A DNA stretch of 13,721 bases from Candidatus Cloacimonadota bacterium (GTDB lineage: Bacteria > Cloacimonadota > Cloacimonadia > Cloacimonadales > TCS61). The translations under genes and the position numbers were made by a program. The number at the start of each line of letters is the position of its first letter. Positions within the stretch are counted from its first letter, which is position 1. The notes below the pieces were generated by a model, which saw only the letters and a program-made list of their open reading frames with translations, was not told the origin of the DNA and did no database searches. This document shows, in pieces, positions 1 through 6,171 of this stretch. The DNA is taken from the NCBI GenBank assembly GCA_018654125.1, contig JABIME010000035.1, positions 1 through 13,721 of the forward strand, written 5' to 3'.

Positions 1-93
1 AGACATATAAGTTGCAGTTAAATTATAATTATCTAAGGCAGCAACATGTGTGAGTATAATTAGGAATAAACTAATAATTAATATTTTTTTCAT
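1..93 (-). CDS. Secreted protein of unknown function, N-terminal part only
   Basis: The reverse complement opens at 93 and stays open for 31 codons to the window edge. It begins MKKILIISLFLIILTHVAAL, followed by DNYNLTATYMS. The two lysines, the unbroken run of hydrophobic residues and the small residues VAA make a textbook Sec signal peptide, with probable cleavage near residue 19. A purine-rich GAGGGG lies about 7 bases upstream of the ATG (101-106) and supports the start. Only about 12 mature residues are visible, so the function cannot be told. It lies 112 bases downstream of the glycosyltransferase gene on the same strand and may be cotranscribed with it. The gene continues beyond the left end of the window. 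Confidence 0.7.
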   Translation of the reverse strand, partial: MKKILIISLFLIILTHVAALDNYNLTATYMS

Positions 94-205
94 TATTTTT
101 CCCCTCTGCAATCTACATGCAAATTTTGTACCAAAAAGAAAATTCAAAACTATTAATCAAATTCATTTTAAATCGAATGTAATCTGAAAATATCAACTAA
201 TATAT

Positions 206-1207
206 TTAGTATTCTATATGGGTTGAATTTTTTAGCATAATCTTTAATGTCTTCAAAATATCTACCGCAGAAACCTGTTTCATACAGTTGAAATGATCTA
301 ATGGGCAAACTTTAGAACCATGAAGAGAGCATGGCTGACATTTAAGATCAGCAGATAAAATTACTGCCTTTTTATTTAATGGGGCAAAACCTAGCTTTGG
401 ATGTGTTGCACCAAAAATAGCAATTTGAGGTTTTTGTAATGCTGCTGCAATGTGCATCGGTCCGCTGTCATTTGAAATAACTACATTCATATTATCAATT
501 GCCGTTACAAGCTGTTGCAGATCTAGTTCACCACAAATATCAACAATTATTGTTTCAGTTAAATAGTTTAATTTCTCTGCAAGACCTCTTTCTGCTTTTG
601 AGCCGAATATTATAAACTTGCAATTCCATTCAGTAGGAATCGAATCAATAAATTCAGCTAATTTTTCTACAGGAAATTGTTTTGTGCTATGAAGAGCTCC
701 CGGAAAAATTCCAATATTTTTTTTATGACCTTCATTTTCCAATATATTTGGTAATTTAATATTTTTCTTTGGAAATAAGCGAGGCTCTGCAAACAAAGCT
801 TTAATACCAATTCTTCCTAGTGCTGTAAAATATAGCCCAACTGTCGATGAAATTGTAATGTCGGTCTTTTTCTTTACAATTTGTCTGCGTAACAGGTGTT
901 CTTTATTATATGTAGCAGTTTGCTTTGCTTTTATAAAACTTTTTATAAGGAATGTATTGAGTTTAGAGTGAAGATCAATTGCAAGGTCAAATTTGAGTTT
1001 TCTTAGATTTGTTAGAAGTGTGTATTTCTCTTCCCAATAATGTATTTCATCCACACATTCAAACATCTCTACTATAGAAGAAAAAACTCGTTTTGTAAGA
1101 TAGTGAATTTTTGCATCGGGAAATTCATCTCTCACAGCTTTTACAGCAGACTGAGTTAGAACAATGTCACCCAATGAACTGAGGCGGATAATTAATATTT
1201 TTTTCAT
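206..1207 (-). CDS. Glycosyltransferase family 9 (ADP-heptose:LPS heptosyltransferase-like)
   Basis: The 333-residue length is usual for GT9 enzymes, which transfer ADP-heptose or a related sugar to the inner core of lipopolysaccharide at the cytoplasmic face of the inner membrane. The N-terminus MKKILIIRLSSLGDIVLTQ is the family signature, with Asp14 in the SxGD loop of the acceptor domain. The C-terminal nucleotide-sugar half begins around residue 164 (NIGIFPGA). It has the hallmark NDSGPMHIAAAL at 246-257, followed by IFGATHP. A four-cysteine cluster (Cys290, 293, 301, 308, in KCQPC and CPLDHFNCM) matches a C-terminal variant common in GT9 proteins of this bacterial group. The start is fixed by the family N-terminus, although no convincing Shine-Dalgarno sequence precedes it. 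The gene begins 24 bases after alaS, so it is probably in the same transcript. The exact sugar and acceptor cannot be read from sequence. Confidence 0.9.
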   Translation of the reverse strand: MKKILIIRLSSLGDIVLTQSAVKAVRDEFPDAKIHYLTKRVFSSIVEMFECVDEIHYWEEKYTLLTNLRKLKFDLAIDLHSKLNTFLIKSFIKAKQTATYNKEHLLRRQIVKKKTDITISSTVGLYFTALGRIGIKALFAEPRLFPKKNIKLPNILENEGHKKNIGIFPGALHSTKQFPVEKLAEFIDSIPTEWNCKFIIFGSKAERGLAEKLNYLTETIIVDICGELDLQQLVTAIDNMNVVISNDSGPMHIAAALQKPQIAIFGATHPKLGFAPLNKKAVILSADLKCQPCSLHGSKVCPLDHFNCMKQVSAVDILKTLKIMLKNSTHIEY

Positions 1208-1217
1208 TTGTAAGAAG

Positions 1218-1240
1218 CAGGATTAGTAAAATTAATCCTG
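1218..1240 (-). repeat. Perfect 8-bp inverted repeat over the alaS stop codon
   Basis: CAGGATTA (1218-1225) and TAATCCTG (1233-1240) are perfectly complementary and separated by 7 bases. The alaS stop codon (1232-1234) lies at the edge of the right arm. On the minus-strand transcript the hairpin ends 10 bases before the glycosyltransferase ATG. It is followed by CTTCTTACAA, not a clean U-run, so it is a poor intrinsic terminator. A role in mRNA processing or in setting translation of the downstream gene is possible, but chance is not excluded. Confidence 0.45.
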
Positions 1241-3835
1241 TTTAAGTTCCCTAATTATTTCAGGTACTTTCTTTATAGCTTCAACTATTTTGTCAGCATT
1301 CTTACCACCGGCCATAGCCATATCAGGTCTGCCGCCACCTTTCCCACCAACTAGCTCTGCAACTTTACCAATAATTTTTCCTGCATGATATTTATTTGTA
1401 AGATCTTTTGTTACAATTGCAAGTATAGAAACTTTTCCATCGACTTCTGCAAAAAGAACACCAACACCTGATTTTAGTTTATCACGCAGTTGGTCACCGA
1501 TCTGACGCATCATTCCAGGATTTTGTATGTTGATTTTGGCAAGAACAACCTTAGTTCCATCAATATCAATTGCTTTTTGAACAAGTTGGTCTAAAATATT
1601 TCCTGCAGATTTTACCCTTATTGTTTTAAGCTGAACATGCAGTTTCTTATTTTCGCTGATCATCTTGTTTATCTTTTCTATAACAGATGAAGAAGGAGCA
1701 TTCAGTTGTCTTCCTATCTCATCAATTTCATTTTCTAATATCTTTACATATTTTTCTGATTTCACTCCGGTAATTGCTTCAATTCTACGTATTCCAGCAG
1801 CAATTGATGACTCAGACGTGATCTTAAACAAACCAATTTCTCCGGTAAATCTCAAGTGCGTTCCACCACAAAGTTCTTTGGAATAACTCCCCATATTCAC
1901 AACTCTAACAGTTTCACCATACTTCTCACCGAAAAGTGCAACCGCACCCTCTTTTTTTGCATCTTCAATACTTTTCACTTCCGTTTTCACCGGTAGACAT
2001 TCGCGAATTTTCTCATTAACCGCTCTCTCAATAATGTCAAGTTCATGCCTGCTAACCTGCTTAAAATGGGTAAAATCAAAACGCAGATGATCAGGATGAA
2101 GGTAAGATCCTTTTTGCTGAATGTGCTCTCCTAATACACTTTTAAGTGCTTTATGCAAAATATGCGTAACAGTATGATTTCTGGCAATATCCATTCGTCT
2201 TTCAACATCAATTTCTGCTGTAAATTCTACATTCTTAATTTCGCCTTTCTGCAATTTTCCAATGTGAATAAATTGGTCTGCATCTTTTTGAACATCAGTA
2301 ATTATTATTTCACATTCGTTATTAAATATCTTTCCACTATCGGCAATTTGTCCACCTGATTCTGCATAGAAAGGTGTTTTATTTAAAACAATTTTAACTT
2401 TATTATTCTCTAAATTATATTTCAAAATTCTACAAGTTGAAGAATCCTTTGTGTAGCCAACAAATTCTGTTGGAATATCTTCTGATAATTCTATCCAATT
2501 TATATTATCTGCTTTCAGATCAAATTTTGCAGCATCCCGCGCACGCTGACGTTGTTTTTCCATCTCAACTTTGAATCCATCTTCATCAACGGTTAATCCT
2601 TTTTCTTCTGCCATTATTTTGGTAAGATCAAGTGGAAAACCAAAAGTATCGTAAAGTGTGAAAACATTAATGCCAGAAATTTCAGTTTTTGTTTTTGCAA
2701 CAATTTCCTTAAATTTCTTCAAACCATTTTCCAACGTTTCATTAAATCTTTCTTCTTCCGATCTTATGATCATTTTCACATGAGTCTGCTTTTCTTTTAA
2801 TTCACTAAAATGATCACCCATCAAATTCACAACAACATCAACAAGATTATAAAGAAAAGATTCCTTCATATTCAATAAATGTCCATGACGAACCGCTCTT
2901 CTTAAAATGCGGCGTAACACATATCCGCGTCCTTCATTAGAAGGCATTCCACCATCAGAAATCGCAAAAGTTAATGCACGTATGTGATCTGCTATCACAC
3001 GATGCGAGGTTCCACGCTGGTCAGTATAATATTTTATTCCCGAGAATTTTTCTATTTGTGCTATTATAGGTTGGAACACATCGGTATCATAATTGGAATT
3101 TTTATTCTGTAAAACCTGGCAGATTCGTTCAAAACCAGCACCTGTATCTACATATATATTTTCTAAAGGATTCAAATTTCCATTATCATCTCTAAAAAAT
3201 TGAATGAAAACAAGATTCCAAAGTTCAATATATCTGTGACAATCACCATTCACTTTACATTCATGATTCTCATCATCCTTCAAATTACAAAATTCTTCAC
3301 CTCTATCTATGTGGATCTCAGAGCATGGACCGCAAGGACCCGTATTTCCCATTTCCCAAAAATTATCTTTATCATCATGATATTCTATGTGAGATCTATC
3401 AATATCTGTTTCATTTTCCCAAAGCTTAAATGCTTCTTTATCAGATGTATGAACAGTTGCATATAGTTTATCTTTAGGAAGTTTCCATACATCGGTTAAA
3501 AGTTCCCAAGCCCATTTAGTTGCTTCCTTTTTGTAATAATCTCCAAAGCTCCAATTACCCAACATCTCAAAAAAAGTGTGATGATATCCGTCTCTTCCAA
3601 CCTCATCAAGATCATTGTGTTTTCCACCTGCCCGAATGCATTTTTGGCTGTTCACAACTCTTTTATATTTAGGTTTTCTCTTTCCTAAGAATATATCTTT
3701 GAATTGGTTCATTCCCGCATTTATAAAAAGAAGTGTGGGATCATCTATTGGAATAACCGGTGCTGAAGTAACAATTTTGTGCCCCTTTTTATTAAAAAAC
3801 TCTATATACTGTTTTCTGATCTCATTACTGTTCAT
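1232..3835 (-). CDS. alaS: Alanyl-tRNA synthetase
   Basis: This class II aminoacyl-tRNA synthetase charges tRNA-Ala with alanine and hydrolyses mischarged Ser/Gly-tRNA-Ala. At 867 residues it is full length and carries all domains. The catalytic core spans about 1-270, with class II motif 1 near DDPTLLFINAGM (31-42), motif 2 near RDGYHHTFFEMLGNWSFG (81-98), the NTGPCGPCSEIH segment (164-175) and DTGAGFERI (230-238). The tRNA-recognition helical region follows (about 271-450). The editing domain carries the zinc/editing set His554, His558 (HTVTH), Cys656 and His660 (CGGTH). The C-terminal DHHA1/C-Ala domain ends in the glycine-rich GGKGGGRPDMAMAGG (830-844). GGAG lies 8 bases before the ATG (3844-3847), which fixes the start. 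The downstream partner is the GT9 gene, 24 bases away. The upstream gap holds a palindromic repeat cluster that may be its leader. No residue looks abnormal. Confidence 0.98.
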   Translation of the reverse strand: MNSNEIRKQYIEFFNKKGHKIVTSAPVIPIDDPTLLFINAGMNQFKDIFLGKRKPKYKRVVNSQKCIRAGGKHNDLDEVGRDGYHHTFFEMLGNWSFGDYYKKEATKWAWELLTDVWKLPKDKLYATVHTSDKEAFKLWENETDIDRSHIEYHDDKDNFWEMGNTGPCGPCSEIHIDRGEEFCNLKDDENHECKVNGDCHRYIELWNLVFIQFFRDDNGNLNPLENIYVDTGAGFERICQVLQNKNSNYDTDVFQPIIAQIEKFSGIKYYTDQRGTSHRVIADHIRALTFAISDGGMPSNEGRGYVLRRILRRAVRHGHLLNMKESFLYNLVDVVVNLMGDHFSELKEKQTHVKMIIRSEEERFNETLENGLKKFKEIVAKTKTEISGINVFTLYDTFGFPLDLTKIMAEEKGLTVDEDGFKVEMEKQRQRARDAAKFDLKADNINWIELSEDIPTEFVGYTKDSSTCRILKYNLENNKVKIVLNKTPFYAESGGQIADSGKIFNNECEIIITDVQKDADQFIHIGKLQKGEIKNVEFTAEIDVERRMDIARNHTVTHILHKALKSVLGEHIQQKGSYLHPDHLRFDFTHFKQVSRHELDIIERAVNEKIRECLPVKTEVKSIEDAKKEGAVALFGEKYGETVRVVNMGSYSKELCGGTHLRFTGEIGLFKITSESSIAAGIRRIEAITGVKSEKYVKILENEIDEIGRQLNAPSSSVIEKINKMISENKKLHVQLKTIRVKSAGNILDQLVQKAIDIDGTKVVLAKINIQNPGMMRQIGDQLRDKLKSGVGVLFAEVDGKVSILAIVTKDLTNKYHAGKIIGKVAELVGGKGGGRPDMAMAGGKNADKIVEAIKKVPEIIRELKQD

Positions 3836-3923
3836 TTTTTAAGCTCCATAAACTTAAATTACATAATTTTTACCTTTTGTAAAATTCGATAAGTTATAAT
3901 TTCTGTAAAGGAAAAAGGGAAGG

Positions 3924-3970
3924 CGTTGTATCGTAAAGTTGTACGTTACGATAATAAACGATGTACAACG
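3924..3970. repeat. Cluster of overlapping inverted repeats upstream of alaS
   Basis: CGTTGTATCGT (3924-3934) pairs with ACGATGTACAACG (3958-3970) over 11 bp with a 2-base bulge. Two other stems compete for the same bases: TCGTAA/TTACGA (3931-3936 with 3946-3951) and GTTGTAC/GTACAAC (3938-3944 with 3963-3969). The common element is a GTTGTAC-like heptamer. It occurs at 3925-3931 (one mismatch), 3938-3944, 3963-3969 (inverted) and 3973-3979 (one mismatch). On the minus strand the outer hairpin is followed by a pyrimidine-rich tract (3908-3923), so it could end the GNAT transcript or act as a leader attenuator for alaS. The rest of the gap 3836-4064 shows nothing else recognisable. Confidence 0.6.
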
Positions 3971-3986
3971 TCGCTGTACATTTTTT
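3962..3986 (+). terminator. Terminator-like hairpin plus T6, plus strand
   Basis: TGTACA (3962-3967) and TGTACA (3975-3980) form a 6-bp stem with a 7-base loop, immediately followed by six T residues (3981-3986). This is the layout of a short intrinsic terminator read on the plus strand. No plus-strand protein gene lies upstream, since alaS and the GNAT gene are both on minus. It may therefore be part of the palindromic cluster by chance, stop antisense transcription, or end a small RNA. The stem is short and moderate in GC. Confidence 0.3.
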
Positions 3987-4051
3987 CAACAGAACCGATC
4001 GTACCCAAAATAAACAAGCCAAACCCTATGATTATTTTCTCTAATTTGTAG

Positions 4052-4094
4052 ATTCTAAAAAATTCTAACCGTATTGAATATCACTTTTTAGAAT
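4052..4094 (-). repeat. 10-bp AT-rich inverted repeat over the GNAT stop codon
   Basis: ATTCTAAAAA (4052-4061) is perfectly complementary to TTTTTAGAAT (4085-4094) across a 23-base loop that holds the GNAT stop codon at 4065-4067. In this orientation the distal arm on the minus-strand RNA starts with five U residues. It could contribute to 3'-end formation. In such AT-rich DNA a chance origin is quite possible. Confidence 0.3.
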
Positions 4095-4613
4095 GGAATA
4101 CAGTTTCAAATCTACAAATTCATCATTAATAAACATTTTTTCTCGTAACACGCCCTCTAGGTGCATACCTGCATTATCCAGAACCTTACCAGCTGCTCTA
4201 TTCTTTTTCAAGCAGAAAGCTTCAATCCTATTGATATCGGTTTCGTCGAAAATGAAGGAAATCACTCTGAGTAACGTTTCTGTCATTATCCCTTGCCTGT
4301 GATGTTTTGGAAGCAACATGTAATGAACTTCAACACATTTGAATTCATCATCGTAGTTAATTAACTTAATAATGCCAATCAACTCACCACTTTCCTTGAT
4401 CTCAATTCCAAAACAACTTGGTTGATTATTTTGGTAGGAAACTAAAATTTCATTTATATACTCAGTAATTTCGCTCATATTATCTAAGTGATTCCAAACC
4501 ATTTTCTTATCAATTTGAGAATTAGTAAGTAGTTCAAATAAGTACTCTTTATCTGCTTCGGAAATCTTTCTCAATATCAGCCTTCTAGTTTCTAGACTTG
4601 GATTATAATCCAT
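4065..4613 (-). CDS. GNAT-family N-acetyltransferase, RimJ/RimL-like
   Basis: The 182-residue protein has the layout of the Acetyltransf_3 (RimJ/RimL/SpeG-like) branch of GNAT enzymes, which move an acetyl group from acetyl-CoA to an amine. Its N-terminus LETRRLILRKISEADKEYLF (7-26) is the usual first strand and helix of this branch. The GELIGIIKL strand is at 76-84. The acetyl-CoA pyrophosphate loop (motif A) is at about 103-111 (KHHRQGIMT) and fits R/Q-x-x-G-x-A/G loosely. NRAAGKVLDNAGM at 138-150 is the typical C-terminal helix contacting CoA, followed by EGVLREKMFINDEFVD. GAGGAG (4620-4625) precedes the ATG by 6 bases. The gene has a promoter-like sequence of its own just upstream. Substrate is unknown: ribosomal protein N-termini, polyamines and small molecules are all seen in this branch. 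Confidence 0.88.
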   Translation of the reverse strand: MDYNPSLETRRLILRKISEADKEYLFELLTNSQIDKKMVWNHLDNMSEITEYINEILVSYQNNQPSCFGIEIKESGELIGIIKLINYDDEFKCVEVHYMLLPKHHRQGIMTETLLRVISFIFDETDINRIEAFCLKKNRAAGKVLDNAGMHLEGVLREKMFINDEFVDLKLYSILKSDIQYG

Positions 4614-4636
4614 GTTCTTCTCCTCGAAATTTTCTA

Positions 4637-4666
4637 TTTATATACGGACAAGCATTGCAATTTCAA
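4637..4666 (-). promoter_or_regulatory. Sigma70-like promoter for the GNAT gene
   Basis: On the minus strand TTGAAA (4661-4666) and TATAAA (4637-4642) are separated by 18 bases. A start near 4630 would give a leader of about 17 bases holding the GAGGAG ribosome-binding site at 4620-4625. Promoter consensus for this lineage is not established, so this rests on resemblance to the general housekeeping-sigma pattern. Confidence 0.45.
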
Positions 4667-4884
4667 GCGAAAGAGCGAACTCCTATCCTAATGGAGCTTT
4701 TTTCTAAAGTCTTAATTTTTTGTCCATTAATACTATAAATTGATATGTCTACATGACCTTGTTCAATAGCGGAAAATAAGGTAATTGTACTAGGATTGAA
4801 TGGGTTAGGATAGTTGGAAAAAATGGAATAATAAAGATATTCCCCATATTTCCTCCAACATAAATTTCTAGTTCTCTTTTTCAT
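4663..4884 (-). pseudogene. Decayed type IX-like C-terminal sorting domain (remnant of a secreted protein gene)
   Basis: The 73-codon frame contains SNYPNPFNPST followed by ITLFSAIEQ and VDISIYSINGQKIKTLE. This is the first half of the same FlgD-like sorting domain that ends the two upstream genes. It then runs into unrelated residues (SSIRIGVRSFA) and stops, so the second half (the WNG, SGIYFY and SRKMLLLK parts) is missing. The first 22 residues (MKKRTRNLCWRKYGEYLYYSIF) are not a signal peptide and resemble nothing I know. The ATG overlaps the stop of the LamG gene as ATGA, so it could still be translated by coupling. I read it as the tail of a former secreted-protein gene left by deletion or unequal recombination. 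The alternative, a small functional peptide, is less likely because an isolated truncated sorting domain has no known role. Confidence 0.65.
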
Positions 4885-6143
4885 TTCAATAACAACATCT
4901 TCCTGCTAACTTCAAAATCACCGGATATTATTGTATAGAAATATATTCCACTTGAAACAGGTTTACCTAATTCGTCATCACCATTCCAAACTATTTCATT
5001 CATTCCCAGTTCAACATTGCTGATTTCTAATTGCTTTACCCTTTGTCCTTTTAAATTATAAATTGAAATATCTATGTCGCTTTGTTCAACAACAGAAAAA
5101 GAGATAGTAGTAGATGGATTGAAAGGATTAGGGTAGTTTGCTAATTCTACAACTTTAGGGATTGAATTATTATGTGAACCAACCAGTGGAGTTAAGCTTA
5201 TATTTATTTCAGTGATCTGACTTGATATAACAACTAAATTCTCAGGATGAGTATAATACAGATAATCGTCATGTTCACAAGAAAGTTGATACTCTCCCGG
5301 AGGAACATCAATAGTGTAACTTCCATCAACAAAAGTTGTAGTTTCATATTCACCTAAGGTTATAATTGCACCTTCTATTGGTACCCAGGTTGAGTCTTCT
5401 AAAACTAATCCGGCAACAGAGCCATCCTCTATTGTCATTGGATATCCTTCACCCCAAAAAGCTCCATAAATAGACCCATCAAATGCATTTTGTGTAAGAT
5501 CATATGTGGTAGAACCTGTTCCCTCCTGCATTCTCCATAAACCTACCAATCCTGTTTCACTTCCGGTTAATGGATTTTGCATATCCATCATTATTTCACT
5601 TTCTGTTCTGCAAATATTCCAAATACGTACTTCATCAACTTGTCCATCCCATTGCCTGTTTACGTAATTATTATAATGTCCTCCTATGTAAACACTGCAA
5701 GGAGATTGTGCAATAGAGCCAGAAAATGCTGAACTTCCAGCTTCTGCACCATTTATATATATTTTTAAAGTGCTACCGTCAAATGTTCCTGCAACATGCG
5801 TCCATTCACTATAGGGAATGCTACCCTGCGGAGCTTGAACACCAAACCAGCCGTAAGAACCGATCTGAAATTGTGGGCTATTTACATTTGAATAATCATC
5901 AATTCGTAAAACATATCCCGATTCTACAGAAGACCAATCATCTTTGGCAACAATTGTTGGTAAACCAGAATAATTTTCCATTTTCACCCATGCTTCTACA
6001 GTAATTGTATTAGCTGGATTCAATTCTGGTGCATCCATGATCTCAACATAATCATCAACACCGTCAAAATAAAGGCTATAATCCTGTGCAAATAAACATG
6101 TAAAACTTAAAACAATAAAAAATACTACCAATTTTTGTTTCAT
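4881..6143 (-). CDS. Secreted LamG/jellyroll protein with C-terminal sorting domain
   Basis: The 420-residue exported protein is probably surface-attached or extracellular. Residues 1-20 (MKQKLVVFFIVLSFTCLFAQ) form a signal peptide. A LamG/concanavalin A-like jellyroll domain covers about 23-232, with the typical opening SLYFDGVDDYVEI, TVEAWVKM, EWTHVAGTFDGSTLKIYING and GQVDEVRIWN; such folds usually bind sugars or act in adhesion. Residues 242-318 form a carboxypeptidase-regulatory-like beta domain (VAGLVLEDSTWVPIEGAIIT, DGSYTIDVPPGEYQL). The last 85 residues (335-420) are a FlgD-like / type IX secretion sorting domain (NYPNPFNPSTTISF to SRKMLLLK). GAGGAGAG precedes the ATG closely. The gene sits 28 bases after the M1 peptidase gene, so one transcript is likely. 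No catalytic residues are evident, and a structural or adhesive role is inferred. Confidence 0.88.
   Translation of the reverse strand: MKQKLVVFFIVLSFTCLFAQDYSLYFDGVDDYVEIMDAPELNPANTITVEAWVKMENYSGLPTIVAKDDWSSVESGYVLRIDDYSNVNSPQFQIGSYGWFGVQAPQGSIPYSEWTHVAGTFDGSTLKIYINGAEAGSSAFSGSIAQSPCSVYIGGHYNNYVNRQWDGQVDEVRIWNICRTESEIMMDMQNPLTGSETGLVGLWRMQEGTGSTTYDLTQNAFDGSIYGAFWGEGYPMTIEDGSVAGLVLEDSTWVPIEGAIITLGEYETTTFVDGSYTIDVPPGEYQLSCEHDDYLYYTHPENLVVISSQITEINISLTPLVGSHNNSIPKVVELANYPNPFNPSTTISFSVVEQSDIDISIYNLKGQRVKQLEISNVELGMNEIVWNGDDELGKPVSSGIYFYTIISGDFEVSRKMLLLK
4891..4915. repeat. 25-base exact repeat, copy 1 (C-terminus of LamG gene)
   Basis: This block encodes the end of the sorting domain (EVSRKMLLL). 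It is base-for-base identical to 6182-6206 in the M1 peptidase gene. Flanking bases also agree in large part, then diverge. Confidence 0.85.
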
Positions 6144-6171
6144 TTTTCTCTCCTCTAGTACAATAATTTCA

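Noticed and set aside
74..1207. Identical first 20 bases in the edge gene (from 93) and the glycosyltransferase gene (from 1207)
   Set aside because: Both encode MKKILII with A/T-rich codons. The identity stops at once afterwards, and one is a signal peptide while the other is a GT9 N-terminus, so coincidence in AT-rich DNA is likely.
3200..3466. 88-codon open frame on the plus strand
   Set aside because: It is hydrophobic-looking but antisense to the alaS catalytic core. Conserved alaS motifs explain the sequence.
3924..3970. Integron attC-like site
   Set aside because: The arms contain GTTGTAC/GTACAAC, but this does not fit the GTTRRRY/RYYYAAC core boxes, and no integrase or cassette array is near.
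3836..4064. T-box riboswitch upstream of alaS
   Set aside because: The conserved T-box sequence (AGGGUGGNACCGCG) is not present on the minus strand, and no specifier-loop layout could be recognised.
4881..4884. Stop readthrough or frameshift joining the LamG protein to the sorting-domain remnant
   Set aside because: The LamG protein already ends in a complete sorting domain (SRKMLLLK), so fusion to a second, truncated one makes no sense; no slippery sequence is seen.
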